Assembly: GCF_014643255.1 (NCBI RefSeq)
Contig: NZ_BMJI01000016.1
Span: forward strand, 1-64,000
DNA from: Tersicoccus solisilvae
Lineage (GTDB): Bacteria > Actinomycetota > Actinomycetes > Actinomycetales > Micrococcaceae
Reading direction: 5' to 3'
DNA: 64,000 bases
The position numbers and the translations under genes are program-made. This document shows positions 47,965-62,533 of the stretch, in pieces. Positions within the stretch are counted from its first letter, which is position 1, and each line of letters begins with the position of its first letter. The notes beneath the pieces were generated by a model. It saw nothing but the letters and a program-made list of their open reading frames with translations. It was not told the DNA's origin and ran no database searches.

Positions 47965-49356
47965 CTAACTCCCAGCCCTAACGGCTTCAATGTACGCGAT
48001 GTCCGCGTCCTCCGAAACGTCGTCAAAATCAAGCGGCCAGTCTCCAAAGCGACCTTTGGCATCTACCTCGGCTACGGACAGGTTGGCATGACCGTCGATG
48101 TCGCGACCAAACCAGTTAAGACTCACCTGATTAGCTGGGATCGCAGACCTAGCGATCTGTGTCTGAATAGAGCGAATGAGCAGGGAACTGTGTGTCTCGG
48201 CGACGACCTTTACCCCGTTAGCGGCGGCTGCCACGATTATGTCACCTAGAACTACTTGGGCTCGCGGGTGCAAATGGATCTCCGGTTGCTCAATGTAGAC
48301 AATTTGACCCGGTCGGGCGCAGAGAAGAGAAACGATGACTGGCAGCGTCTGGCTGACACCGAAGCCAACGTCAGCAATGCTGACCAAGTCCTGAGCGCCA
48401 CCTCGCTGGGCGTGGGGTACGCGTCCCACTAGGACTTCGACCGTCGCATCGTTTTTCTTACGTGCAAAGACTTTCCAAGTTAGGCCGAGTAGTTCCATCT
48501 GTCTGGAGAGTTCGCTGAGGCGCGGATCATGATTTTCTCCCCAATTTAGAATAACGGAAGCGACGTATTGATCGAACGTACCGGGGAAGTTTTGGCCTAC
48601 TGCTGCACGCGGGTACTCGCGCTCGGGGTTGCCCCTGAGGCCCGGCACATGGATTATTGAGCTTATCAAGTGAGTCCACGCATCGGTGTGTGAGTCGAAC
48701 GCGTCGATTCCCAAGAAAATCCGCGACTCGGAAACAGCCCTATTGCTAATGACTCCTTCGAGGAAGCATCGTTCCCGTCGGGTTGAGATTCCAGGCGTAA
48801 ATTTCTCGACGCCGGCGAATACTCCGTCACGCATCTGCTGCATAAACGTTTCCGCGAATACAGAGACTCGTTTCTCAAGTTGGCGTGCGTACTCGGGGTC
48901 GAGTTTCGGCTTCAGTGTTATTGATCGTTCCGCATCTTCGAAGGTATCGGAATCGATTGTGAACCCGTCGGGTGAGTCTGCATAGACCACTCTTCTGTGA
49001 TGCTCCCCTACACGAAGATCAACACTAAACTCATTAACTCTCGAATCTCTTGCTTTACTCTTACTCAAGGTCTGATTGCGCTCAGTAAATTTTGCGTTGG
49101 CGCCGTGGAGCAAGAGAGGGCCAGGATCAAACCCCACGTCCAGCGTCTGCTTCATCAGCAACAGCGGCTGCATGAAGCTCGACTTGCCGCCACTGTTCGC
49201 TCCTGAGATTATTGTGAGGGGAGCGATGCGGACATTAATCTCGTCGTGAATTGCCTTGAATCCACGAATACCAACGTAGAGATCGAAGTGCTCGAAGTCA
49301 GGGCCGGGGCGGAAGGGGAGGTTGCTGTTCCTTCGAGGTCCTTTGCGGCGTGCCAT
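47965..49356 (-). CDS. AAA/ABC-type ATPase (DUF3696-like, RecF/OLD group)
   Basis: A 463-residue ATPase with Walker A GANSGGKS (52-59), a signature-like VGFGVSQTLP (330-339), Walker B IVYIEQPEIHLHP (352-364) and the ETHS switch (387-390). The set is typical of AAA_15/21 and DUF3696 ATPases seen in phage-defence systems and overcoming-lysogenization-type proteins. No Toprim domain is fused at the C-terminus. It is first in the operon with the PIN-like gene. Low G+C marks it as transferred. Confidence 0.85.
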   Translation of the reverse strand: MARRKGPRRNSNLPFRPGPDFEHFDLYVGIRGFKAIHDEINVRIAPLTIISGANSGGKSSFMQPLLLMKQTLDVGFDPGPLLLHGANAKFTERNQTLSKSKARDSRVNEFSVDLRVGEHHRRVVYADSPDGFTIDSDTFEDAERSITLKPKLDPEYARQLEKRVSVFAETFMQQMRDGVFAGVEKFTPGISTRRERCFLEGVISNRAVSESRIFLGIDAFDSHTDAWTHLISSIIHVPGLRGNPEREYPRAAVGQNFPGTFDQYVASVILNWGENHDPRLSELSRQMELLGLTWKVFARKKNDATVEVLVGRVPHAQRGGAQDLVSIADVGFGVSQTLPVIVSLLCARPGQIVYIEQPEIHLHPRAQVVLGDIIVAAAANGVKVVAETHSSLLIRSIQTQIARSAIPANQVSLNWFGRDIDGHANLSVAEVDAKGRFGDWPLDFDDVSEDADIAYIEAVRAGS

Positions 49357-49568
49357 CTTCCTCTTTCGATGATTTTGAGAAGTCGTACCACGGAGAATTA
49401 TGCAGTACGGACCGGAGGCTTCTGGGGAGTGCCGCGACCTCCGCGGCTCGGTGCCGAGAACTCTGCTGTCCTTGAGTGGGCCGTTCTAGAGCGGATGCTT
49501 GGCGTTAGTGGGTGCGCTGCGAGGCCAGCGTCCTGGGGTCGGGTGGCCCTAGTGACAGCTGTCCAGCA

Positions 49569-49593
49569 GTTCCTGACGGTCTGCCGGCACCGG

Positions 49594-49598
<5 letters not shown>
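49569..49598. repeat. Right copy of imperfect direct repeat flanking the ATPase-PIN island
   Basis: Matches 47404-47433 at 25 of 30 positions. It overlaps the first ArgR-type half-site before argC. Confidence 0.7.
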
Positions 49599-51850
<2,252 letters not shown>

Positions 51851-51857
51851 GGACGCC

Positions 51858-52855
51858 GTGACGGACCCGACGACCGAGCCACCCGCCGCTTCGCCGGCCA
51901 CCTTGCCCGCCGGCACCGTCCCCGACGCGGCGGCCGCGAAGGCGGCCACCCTGATCGAGGCGCTGCCCTGGATCCAGCGGTTCGCCGGGGCCCGGGTGGT
52001 GCTCAAGTACGGCGGCAACGCCATGGTCGACGACGAGCTGCGCCGCGCCTTCGCGGCCGACGTCGTCTTCCTCCACCATGTGGGGCTGCACCCGGTCGTC
52101 GTGCACGGCGGCGGTCCCCAGATCAACGCCATGCTCTCCGCCCTCGGCATCGAGTCCGAGTTCCGCGGCGGCCTGCGCGTGACCACCGAGGAGGCCATGG
52201 ACGTCGTCCGGATGGTGCTCACCGGGCAGGTGGGCCGCGAACTGGTCGGGCTGATCAACCAGCACGGCCCGTACGCGGTCGGCATGTCGGGGGAGGACGC
52301 CGGCACCCTGATGGCAACCCGCACCGGCGCCGTTGTCGACGGCGAGGACGTGGACCTGGGCCTGGTCGGCGAGGTCAGCACCGTGCACCCGGCCAACATC
52401 GCGGGGCTGCTGGCCGCCGGCCGCATCCCGGTCATCTCGTCGGTGGCGCCCGAGGTCGACGCCGACGGCAACCCGACCGGCCAGGTGCTCAACGTCAACG
52501 CCGACACCGCCGCGGCCGCGGTCGCGATCGCGCTCGGCGCGGAGAAGCTCGTCATGCTCACCGACGTCGAGGGCCTCTACGCCGACTGGCCGGACCGGTC
52601 CTCGCTCATCTCCGCGCTGTCCGCCGACCGGCTCCGCGCCATGCTGCCGACCCTGCAGTCCGGGATGATCCCCAAGATGACGGCCGCGCTCGCCGCGGTC
52701 GACGGCGGGGTGCCCGCCGCGCACATCGTCGACGGGCGCAACCCGCACAGCATGCTGCTGGAGATCTTCACCGACGAGGGCATCGGCACGCTCGTGACGG
52801 CCGCCGAGCCCACCCCGACCACCACCGCTCCGTCCCCGACCGCGAAGGAGAAGCC

Positions 52856-52859
<4 letters not shown>
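51858..52859 (+). CDS. argB: Acetylglutamate kinase ArgB
   Basis: ArgB phosphorylates N-acetylglutamate and is usually the arginine-inhibited step. The 333-residue protein has [24 protein letters not shown] and [13 protein letters not shown]. The GTG at 51858 is 4-5 nt after GAGGA; a GTG at 51834, which would overlap argJ, is an alternative adding 8 residues. The N-terminal 30 residues and the C-terminal 20 are Pro/Thr/Ala-rich. The stop overlaps argD. Confidence 0.94.
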
Positions 52860-55741
<2,882 letters not shown>

Positions 55742-55768
55742 CCGCGCGTGCAGGACGCGCCTGCCCGG

Positions 55769-56230
55769 TCAGCCGTCGGCGGCGCCGGACGCGTTCCCGG
55801 CGGAGCGCAGCAGCTCCGCCATCGCGGGCAGCTGGAAGTACGCAGCGACCGAGACGGGCGTCTGCCGCCCGCCCTCCGGATCGGCGCCCGCGTCCAGCAG
55901 CGCCCGCACGGCTGTCTCGTCCTGCCGGAACACGGCGGCGGCCAGCGCGGTCTGGCCCATGTCGTTGACCCGCTCGGTCTCGGCGCCGCGCTCGAGCAGT
56001 GCCGCCACGGTGTCGGCGTGCCGGTGGTAGGCGGCCAGGATGAGCAGCGTGTCACCCTTGGCGTTGGTCAGGTTCACCGGCAGGCCCGCGTCGACGAACG
56101 CCGTCAGCCGCTCCGTCGCCCCGTCGCGGGCGAGATCGAACATGGAGTTCAGCAGCTCCAGGTCCGCGTCGGTCAGGTCGGCGTCGGTCTGGCTCCCCTC
56201 GATCGGGCCCGCGTCGCGTGATGCATCCAT
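55769..56230 (-). CDS. Ankyrin-repeat protein
   Basis: A 153-residue protein with about three to four ankyrin repeats (from ERLTAFVDAGLPVNLTNAKG through DTVAALLERGAETERVNDMG to AVRALLDAGADPEGG). Such repeats bind proteins; the partner is unknown. There is no signal peptide. It converges on argR with a 27-base gap and may be a single-gene unit. Confidence 0.88.
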   Translation of the reverse strand: MDASRDAGPIEGSQTDADLTDADLELLNSMFDLARDGATERLTAFVDAGLPVNLTNAKGDTLLILAAYHRHADTVAALLERGAETERVNDMGQTALAAAVFRQDETAVRALLDAGADPEGGRQTPVSVAAYFQLPAMAELLRSAGNASGAADG

Positions 56231-56342
56231 CCGGCCATTCTTCCATCGGCGGTGGGGCTCGCCGAGCCGGGTGTCACACGGGGCCGTCGGCCCGTCCTCA
56301 TCTGTCGACGCGTGCCGGGTCGCGGCAACGGAGCCGGAACGG

Positions 56343-56379
56343 CGACGGGCGGACCGGCCGGTGGCCGATCCGCCCGTCG
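56343..56379 (-). terminator. Terminator after the lipoprotein gene
   Basis: CGACGGGCGGA pairs perfectly with TCCGCCCGTCG across a 15-nt loop, 39 bases beyond the lipoprotein stop on the minus strand. Confidence 0.7.
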
Positions 56380-56417
56380 TGGAGCGGCGTCGCGCGAGTG
56401 AAGGCTCGGCGGCGAGC

Positions 56418-57236
56418 TCAGCCCTGGCCGGGAATCGAGACGATCTCCGACGCGGCGGGCGCGGCCACCTTCGGCACCGCGTTCCACTGGCTCAGCCGCA
56501 GGTCGGACGCCGAGGAGGAGCTCGCGCCGGCGCTCGGGGAGGAGCTCGCGCTCGACTTCGCCTTCGACGAGGTGATGCGCAGCGGGTAGGGCTCACCGTC
56601 CGCCGCGACCCAGATCGCGCCATCGCTCGACCCGTCCACGTCGCTGAGCTTGTACGCCTTCACGCCGTCCAGATCCGCCTCCTCGACCTTCGCGCTCTTC
56701 AGCTCGGCCGCGGTCGGGTCCTTCTTGAATGCGTCGTCGAGCACCTCGTTCATGTTGGCGCCCTTGAACGAGCTGGTCGACGGTGCCTTGACCCACTTGC
56801 CCACGAGCTTCGCGGCGGCGGAACCGGCGCCCGCCTGTGACCAGAACTTCTGGTCACCCTTGACATAGGCCGTCTTGTCCACGATGCGCACCTGAGCCGT
56901 ACCCTGGCTCGTGGTCAGCGTCATGGCGAGGTTGGTGCCGGCCCGGTTGCCCGCGAACTCGATCTTCTGGAACTGGCCGCTCGACGCGGTCCCACTGACC
57001 TTGACGCTCGTGGCCGCCTTCACGGCCGCCTTCATCTTCGGGTACAGCTCCGTTGCGCTCGGCGTGTCCGGAGTCGGGGTGGAGCTGGGCGAGGCGTCCG
57101 CGGCCTGGGCGGACGACGCCGTCCCGCCGGTCGCCGCGGAGCTGCCGGACGTGCCGGCGGCGCCTCCGCAGCCGGCCAGGCCCAGGGCGGCGGCGAGCGC
57201 CAGCCCGGTGATCGTGATCGAGAACTTCCTGTTCAT
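56418..57236 (-). CDS. LppX/LprG-like lipoprotein
   Basis: A 272-residue secreted lipoprotein. The signal peptide ends with the lipobox LAGC (C23). A Ser/Thr/Ala-rich linker (about 25-60) and a beta-rich domain of the LolA/LppX type follow: SVKVSGTASSGQFQKIEFAG, TAYVKGDQKFWSQ and YKLSDVDGSSDGAIWVAADG. Similar proteins bind lipids or act as surface antigens. A second Ser-rich stretch lies near residues 227-244. It is divergent from the acyl-CoA synthetase gene, which might share lipid-related work, but this is only inferred. Confidence 0.85.
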   Translation of the reverse strand: MNRKFSITITGLALAAALGLAGCGGAAGTSGSSAATGGTASSAQAADASPSSTPTPDTPSATELYPKMKAAVKAATSVKVSGTASSGQFQKIEFAGNRAGTNLAMTLTTSQGTAQVRIVDKTAYVKGDQKFWSQAGAGSAAAKLVGKWVKAPSTSSFKGANMNEVLDDAFKKDPTAAELKSAKVEEADLDGVKAYKLSDVDGSSDGAIWVAADGEPYPLRITSSKAKSSASSSPSAGASSSSASDLRLSQWNAVPKVAAPAASEIVSIPGQG

Positions 57237-57437
57237 GACAAACCCCCTGCGTGAACGGTGCGATCAGGTCACCAGTCGGCGGTGACCTGCTGCGACAGTA
57301 ACAGCGCCCGGTCACAGCCCGTGCACAGCGACGGCGTTGCGCGGCGGCACGCCGCTGGTCCGCACCGGTTACCGGCCGGTATTGTGACCGGCACAACACG
57401 GCAGCGCCGCCGGTGACGAGCCCGGCGAGAACGGACG

Positions 57438-58937
57438 ATGATGACCAACCTTGCCTCGATCCTGCTCGACTCCGCGGCCGAGCACGCCGACGCCACCGCC
57501 CTGAAGCTCGATGACGCGGTGCTGACCTACGCGGCCCTCGAGCGGCTCTCCGGGGCCGTCGCCGCCCAGCTGACCGCCGACGGGGTGCAGCCCGGCGACC
57601 GCGTCGCCCTGATCAGCCCGAACGTGCCGCAGATGCCGGTCGTGTACTACGGCATCCTGCGGGCCGGCGCCGTCGTCGTGCCCCTGAACCCGCTGCTGAC
57701 CGCCCGCGAGATCGAGTACCACCTCACCGACTCCGGGGCCGCCCGGGTGTGGGTGTGGGAGGGGATGGCCGACGCCGCCCGCACCGCCGCGGACGCCACC
57801 GGGGCGAGCATCACGGTGATCGACTCCGGGCCGTTCCTGCAGTCTCTCGCCCGGACCGACCCGACGCCGGGGCTGGTCGAGCGCGACGACGCCGAGACCG
57901 CCGTCATCCTCTACACGTCGGGCACCACCGGGCGACCCAAGGGCGCCGAGCTGACCCACGCCAATCTCCGCGGCAACGCCCTCATGTCCGCGGGACTCTT
58001 CGCGCTCGGCCCGGGCGACGTGCTGTTCGGGGGCCTGCCGTTCTTCCACGTCTTCGGGCAGACCAGCGCTCTGAACGCGGCGATCGCGCAGGGGGGCGCC
58101 CTCACCCTGCTGCCCCGATTCGACCCCGCGGCGGCCAAGCGCATCATCGAGCGGGACCGGGTGACCGTGTTCCTCGGCGTGCCCACGATGTACATCGCGC
58201 TGCTGCGCGACCCGAGCCCGGTGGACGCCTCCAGCCTGCGCGTGGCCGTCTCGGGCGGGGCGCCGCTGCCCGTCGAGGTGCTGCACGAGTTCGAGCGCGC
58301 CTACAAGGCGACGCTGCTGGAGGGTTACGGCCTGTCCGAGACGTCCCCGGCGGTCGCCTTCAACCAGCTCGACGGCGTCCGCAAGCCCGGCTCCATCGGC
58401 ACCCCGGTGCCGGGCGCGCAGCTGCGGGTGGACGACGGCGACGGCGGGGAGGCGGCCGACGACGCCGTGGGCGAGCTGCTGGTCGCCGGCCCGTACGTGA
58501 TGAAGGGCTACTGGAAGAACCCGGACGCGACCGCGGCGGCCATCGTCGACGGCTGGTTCCACACCGGGGACCTGGCCCGGCGCGACGCCGAGGGCGTGTA
58601 CGTCATCGTGGACCGGAAGAAGGACATGATCCTGCGCGGCGGCTACAACGTGTACCCGCGTGAGGTCGAGGAGGTGCTGTACGAGCATCCGGCGGTCGCC
58701 GAGGCCGCCGTGATCGGCATCCCGGACGACCTGAACGGCCAGGAGGTGGCCGCCGTCGTCGCGCTCAAGGCCGAGCACCGCGACGACGACACGGAGCAGC
58801 TGATCGCCGATCTCACCGCGTGGACGAAGGAGCGGCTGGCGGCCTACAAGTACCCGCGGCGCATCGCCGTCGTCGACGCCCTGCCGAAGGGGCCGACCGG
58901 CAAGATCCTCAAGCGCGAGATCAGCCTGGACGGATGA
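57438..58937 (+). CDS. Acyl-CoA synthetase (AMP-forming, long-chain type)
   Basis: A 499-residue enzyme that activates a fatty or other acid with ATP and CoA. It has the AMP-binding P-loop YTSGTTGRPKG, the GYGLSETSP motif, GWFHTGDLARRD and the C-terminal catalytic lysine in GPTGKILKREI. The length is at the short end for long-chain enzymes, so chain length is not certain. The start may be at either of two adjacent ATGs. It is 4 bases ahead of the DUF2867 gene, probably the same operon. Confidence 0.9.
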   Translation: MMTNLASILLDSAAEHADATALKLDDAVLTYAALERLSGAVAAQLTADGVQPGDRVALISPNVPQMPVVYYGILRAGAVVVPLNPLLTAREIEYHLTDSGAARVWVWEGMADAARTAADATGASITVIDSGPFLQSLARTDPTPGLVERDDAETAVILYTSGTTGRPKGAELTHANLRGNALMSAGLFALGPGDVLFGGLPFFHVFGQTSALNAAIAQGGALTLLPRFDPAAAKRIIERDRVTVFLGVPTMYIALLRDPSPVDASSLRVAVSGGAPLPVEVLHEFERAYKATLLEGYGLSETSPAVAFNQLDGVRKPGSIGTPVPGAQLRVDDGDGGEAADDAVGELLVAGPYVMKGYWKNPDATAAAIVDGWFHTGDLARRDAEGVYVIVDRKKDMILRGGYNVYPREVEEVLYEHPAVAEAAVIGIPDDLNGQEVAAVVALKAEHRDDDTEQLIADLTAWTKERLAAYKYPRRIAVVDALPKGPTGKILKREISLDG

Positions 58938-58941
58938 CGCC

Positions 58942-59394
58942 GTGACCCTCCGGGAGCGCCGGTCGCGTCTCGTCCGGGCGGGCCCGGCACGGACGTGGGC
59001 GGTCGTCGAGGGCGTCGGCGGACCCGCCGGCTGGTACGCCTTCACCCGGCTGTGGGCCTTCCGCGCGGCGCTGGACCGGCTCGTCGGCGGCCCCGGGATG
59101 CGCGGACGCCCGGACCGGCCGCTGCGCCCCGGCGACGTCGTCGACTTCTGGGTGGTCGAGGCGATCGAGGCCGGACGGTCCCTGACGCTGCGGGCCCAGA
59201 TGCGGATGCCCGGCACCGCCCGGATGACGCTGACGGTGACCCCCGTGGGCTCCGGTGCCCAGCTGGAGCAGGTGATCGCGTTCGAGCCGCGCGGCGTCGC
59301 CGGGCTCGCCTACTGGTACGGGCAGCTGCCCGCGCATCGGGTGGTGTTCGTCGCGATGCTCCGGGCGATGGTCCGCGCCGCCGAGCGCGGCTGA
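58942..59394 (+). CDS. DUF2867 protein, stand-alone
   Basis: A 150-residue protein matching the DUF2867 domain, which usually forms the C-terminal half of SDR-like oxidoreductases. The pattern GWYAFTRLWAFRAALDRLVG, GDVVDFWVVEAIEAG and QMRMPGTARM is diagnostic. Here no Rossmann domain precedes it, and no broken part of one was seen. The fold may bind a hydrophobic ligand, which would suit the neighbouring acyl-CoA synthetase. This is inference. Confidence 0.78.
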   Translation: MTLRERRSRLVRAGPARTWAVVEGVGGPAGWYAFTRLWAFRAALDRLVGGPGMRGRPDRPLRPGDVVDFWVVEAIEAGRSLTLRAQMRMPGTARMTLTVTPVGSGAQLEQVIAFEPRGVAGLAYWYGQLPAHRVVFVAMLRAMVRAAERG

Positions 59395-59420
59395 CGCGGA
59401 CGCCTCCCCGCCCGATGTCG

Positions 59421-59484
59421 GCATCGACTATCGAATCTCTGTGCTCAAGACGCCGGGGAAGCCCAGACATTCGATAGTCGATGC
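59421..59484. repeat. Palindromic element with 16-bp perfect arms
   Basis: GCATCGACTATCGAAT (59421-59436) and its reverse complement (59469-59484) flank a 32-base loop. The loop length equals that of the 5764 element, and the loop holds GTGCTCAAGA, similar to loops of the 27463 cluster. It lies between convergent DUF2867 and RNA ligase genes. Confidence 0.85.
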
Positions 59485-59493
59485 GCGGACACG

Positions 59494-60000
59494 TCACCCG
59501 CCGAGCGACGTCACCCGCCGAGCGACCGGGTCCCAGCGGCGAAGTCCGGTGAAGGACGGCGCCGCCTCGGGCAGCAGCGGCAGGACGCTCAGTGCCGTCC
59601 CGACCTGACCGGGGTCCAGCCGCCGGCACAGCGTCACGTGCGGCACCCAGGCGCGGTCAGGGTCCGCGGCGACGTCGACCGCGTCCTGCTGCAGGCCGTG
59701 CACCAGAGCGGTGAGCGCCCGGTCCACCTCGACCAGCCGGGCCAGCACCAGCCGGCGGGTGCCGAACAGCACCAGGCCGCCCCACCGCACCGGCAGGGGC
59801 AGCAGCGGCAGCAGCCGGGCGGCGGCCTCGTCCTGCAGGGAGGTGGGCACCGCCGTGGCCGCCAGGACGGTCACGTGAGGCCGGTTGGTGGCCGAGCGGT
59901 GCGAGCCGGCCGAGGGGAGCCCGGCGGCCAGCAGGGCGTCCCAGTCGGCGCGGACGGCGTCGTCGGACGCGTCGTCCAGGGTGAACTCGATCGAGTGCAT
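59494..60000 (-). CDS. 2'-5' RNA ligase family protein
   Basis: A 168-residue 2H phosphoesterase with the two HxT motifs, RPHVTVL (H42, T44) and VPHVTLC (H121, T123). The family acts on cyclic phosphate ends or 2'-5' bonds. The start at 60000 has TAGAGT 7 nt upstream. It is the last chromosomal-type gene before the CHAT insertion. Confidence 0.88.
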   Translation of the reverse strand: MHSIEFTLDDASDDAVRADWDALLAAGLPSAGSHRSATNRPHVTVLAATAVPTSLQDEAAARLLPLLPLPVRWGGLVLFGTRRLVLARLVEVDRALTALVHGLQQDAVDVAADPDRAWVPHVTLCRRLDPGQVGTALSVLPLLPEAAPSFTGLRRWDPVARRVTSLGG

Positions 60001-60007
60001 CGCCACG

Positions 60008-60013
60008 ACTCTA
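60008..60013 (-). promoter_or_regulatory. -10 box for the RNA ligase gene
   Basis: Read on the minus strand it is TAGAGT, 7 nt before the ATG at 60000. Confidence 0.45.
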
Positions 60014-60035
60014 GCTCCCCTAAATAGAATTGGAG

Positions 60036-62474
60036 CTATAGGGCCGAGGATGACAGTTGTAACCCACCCCACGCCCAAAAATGTTCGAACGGACGTGACT
60101 CTGCAGGTAAGCGAACGATAGACAAAGGGAGCGGAAAACTGTCATATTTCTGCTGTATCGCTTCTCTTGTTAGATCCCGCACGTACCCCTGAGCCCCAAC
60201 TAAACAGCGATAAATTACGGAGGTGTCAATCCATTCGTGATCAAGCAATAACTCATAGAACTTAACAAAAAGTATACATGAAGGTAAATCCAGCAGCTTC
60301 CACGATGAACCAATAACGTGCTTCGCTCCGGCTTGAAGCAATGCAGACTGTATTGACAGCGCCTCGTCCGCGAACCGATCAGAGCTGACTAAACCCGACT
60401 CGCAAGAGCTTAGAGTGATTAGAATAGCCTGCGTCCGGGCAGAACGTAGGGTTGCTGCAGCTAGTAAGCCGTCCGAAAAAATCAACGAAGAGTTATTTGG
60501 ATCGAAATCGTCGGAGAACGAGTGTCCGCTAAAGTGGACAATCGAGTCATCGTGGAGTGCCGTCATGGCCCGGCTCAGAGTGCAATTTTCCAGGTACGTG
60601 CAGTCGAATCCGGAGGCGTCTAACGACTGAGTGATTATCTCGCTTTCCAACTTGGCGAATGGCAACAAGCCGAACGTCGGGTTTCCGGCAACGGATAATA
60701 CCGATGCCTTAACCGGCCCTTGACGGTCTAACTCGACTCCCTCGTCTCTCGATAAATCCGATGTACGGGGCGTCACCACGATCGCAGCATACTTCGAAGG
60801 GTAAGCCACTTCGATCATACTTGCGAGTGGCGTTATCGAGTGTAAGCCGCCGACTGATAAGGCTATACATCGGGCGGCGCCACTCAACTGGTCAATGGAG
60901 TCAACAAGCACTTCAAACTCACCGCTGAGGCCAGCGAGTCGTGAGTTATAACCGGACCTATCGCCGGCTCGCTCCAAGATCGAGACTCCAGGATCGCTTG
61001 CGCTTATTCCATACCATAGTCTTGCAAGGTGCCTGCCGGACAGTTCAGAAATCACAGTACCGCAGTAGCTCATCCCGACCTTTCCCACAAGATAGGTCGC
61101 GGTTGGATCGTGAGTGACATGTAGTTTGAGCCAGTCTTCCGAGACAAATTCTTCGTCACGGCGATTAGGTGCCAATAATGAACGGGATGCCTCCAGGAGC
61201 GTAAATGCCTGGGTCCAGTCGCCTGCGTCGGCTAGCCAGCATGATAGAAAACGCGCCAGAGATCCCTGCCTAAGGGCGAATTGCTGTACATTTGCGCTGG
61301 CGGCTTCGTCCACCGCGGCCAAATACGTCCTTGCCAACAATTTAAGGACGGGGGCTGGTAATCCGAAACTCGTTTCGTTCTGTGCCCTGATCAACGCTTC
61401 CATGGTGGAGATGAATTCTTGCTGATGGCCGCCGGGCATTACGTCAGTCTTTGATAAAGACTGGACGAACGTTTCGACTGATTTGCTAGAATATTCGAGC
61501 CGGATCCCCGAGTGCATTAATTGCATATTAGCGAATGTTTGGGTTAGAGATGAGATGCCCGGCGATGAGCGGATCGCCACCTGAAGCATCCGATGCGCTC
61601 GCCGCAAAGAAGATTTTGCTGTCTTGAGTGCCTGATCGGGTGATCCAGTAGTGACCCATTTCGGCGTCTCATCGAGTCCCAGAGCCTTAGGATTTGACTT
61701 CAACAGGCCAACAACTTCTGCCGCATGAAGGGTCGACAAATCGACTACAGTTTCTGTAAGTTCGTGTAGGTGCAATTCAAGGAGCCGCGTGTCGCGGGTC
61801 GTGACTTCAAGGTCGTAAGCAAGATATTCGCATTGACATACTTGAGCTCGACCCAAGACGTATTGATCAGTCGCAAGATCACGGACCAGCTTTTCTAATG
61901 CGTTCGCCATGGTCGTCGCCGCTCGGCGAAGTTGCGCAGCGTCGTTGATTCCGGACTTTTGTAGATATAGTCCCTGTGCGAACTGCGAATACCACCAATC
62001 GACAGTTCCCTTGGTTTTGTGGTCGAGACTGAAAGCAATGTTCGATTCAATGCGCGTGAAGTCGCTCTTTGAGATTTTAGTCTTCTCAAGAAGGGCTGTT
62101 GCTGCATTCGCGGCACAAATTGCAGCGCGCCTCATATTGTCGTTGTTTCGCGCAACGACCATTGCCTGTTCAAATATGAATGCAGAGACGTCTTTTTCGA
62201 TATCGGAATCCGCAGAACTGAAGTTGCTTACAGAGATTGCTAATGCCGTTAAGCACTCGATCATGCCGTCAGTGAATCCATCTATCTCGGATCTCTTGTA
62301 TATACTTCCGAGCCTCGCCGCGGCCCTTTTCAGGTCAGCGTTCGATTGTGCCGCGTTAATTGCATCCAGGGCTTGATTGTAGAGCGAGTCGCAGTGGCGA
62401 GAGTTCCGCAGTGGAGGGCTCGCCTCGAAAGACTGCACAAGCGGGTGCGCGTCAGGTTGTTCTGTCGTTCTCAT
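60036..62474 (-). CDS. CHAT-domain (caspase-like) protease with helical N-terminus
   Basis: An 812-residue protein. Residues 1 to about 480 are helical, TPR-like in style, with no clear motif. The C-terminal CHAT domain carries the dyad His651 in IVHFSGHSFSDD and Cys691 in LSSCESGL, 40 residues apart, which is normal for the family. Such proteases work in bacterial cell-death and immune systems, often controlled by a partner; no gasdermin, CRISPR or STAND partner is adjacent here. G+C is far lower than around it (20 of 60 in 60241-60300). The ATG at 62474 was chosen because the frame upstream of it only shadows the photolyase gene; the ribosome site is weak. Confidence 0.88.
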   Translation of the reverse strand: MRTTEQPDAHPLVQSFEASPPLRNSRHCDSLYNQALDAINAAQSNADLKRAAARLGSIYKRSEIDGFTDGMIECLTALAISVSNFSSADSDIEKDVSAFIFEQAMVVARNNDNMRRAAICAANAATALLEKTKISKSDFTRIESNIAFSLDHKTKGTVDWWYSQFAQGLYLQKSGINDAAQLRRAATTMANALEKLVRDLATDQYVLGRAQVCQCEYLAYDLEVTTRDTRLLELHLHELTETVVDLSTLHAAEVVGLLKSNPKALGLDETPKWVTTGSPDQALKTAKSSLRRAHRMLQVAIRSSPGISSLTQTFANMQLMHSGIRLEYSSKSVETFVQSLSKTDVMPGGHQQEFISTMEALIRAQNETSFGLPAPVLKLLARTYLAAVDEAASANVQQFALRQGSLARFLSCWLADAGDWTQAFTLLEASRSLLAPNRRDEEFVSEDWLKLHVTHDPTATYLVGKVGMSYCGTVISELSGRHLARLWYGISASDPGVSILERAGDRSGYNSRLAGLSGEFEVLVDSIDQLSGAARCIALSVGGLHSITPLASMIEVAYPSKYAAIVVTPRTSDLSRDEGVELDRQGPVKASVLSVAGNPTFGLLPFAKLESEIITQSLDASGFDCTYLENCTLSRAMTALHDDSIVHFSGHSFSDDFDPNNSSLIFSDGLLAAATLRSARTQAILITLSSCESGLVSSDRFADEALSIQSALLQAGAKHVIGSSWKLLDLPSCILFVKFYELLLDHEWIDTSVIYRCLVGAQGYVRDLTREAIQQKYDSFPLPLSIVRLPAESRPFEHFWAWGGLQLSSSAL

Positions 62475-62533
62475 GCGAATTCTTTCGTTGCCAAGTTCTT
62501 TATTGGTCGGCCTAATGGCAGGATGTATCCGCC

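Noticed and set aside
60011-60038. Terminator between CHAT and RNA ligase genes (TAGCTCC / GGAGCTA)
   Set aside because: The 7-bp stem overlaps the CHAT stop codon and the RNA ligase promoter, and no T-run is present; too weak to list.
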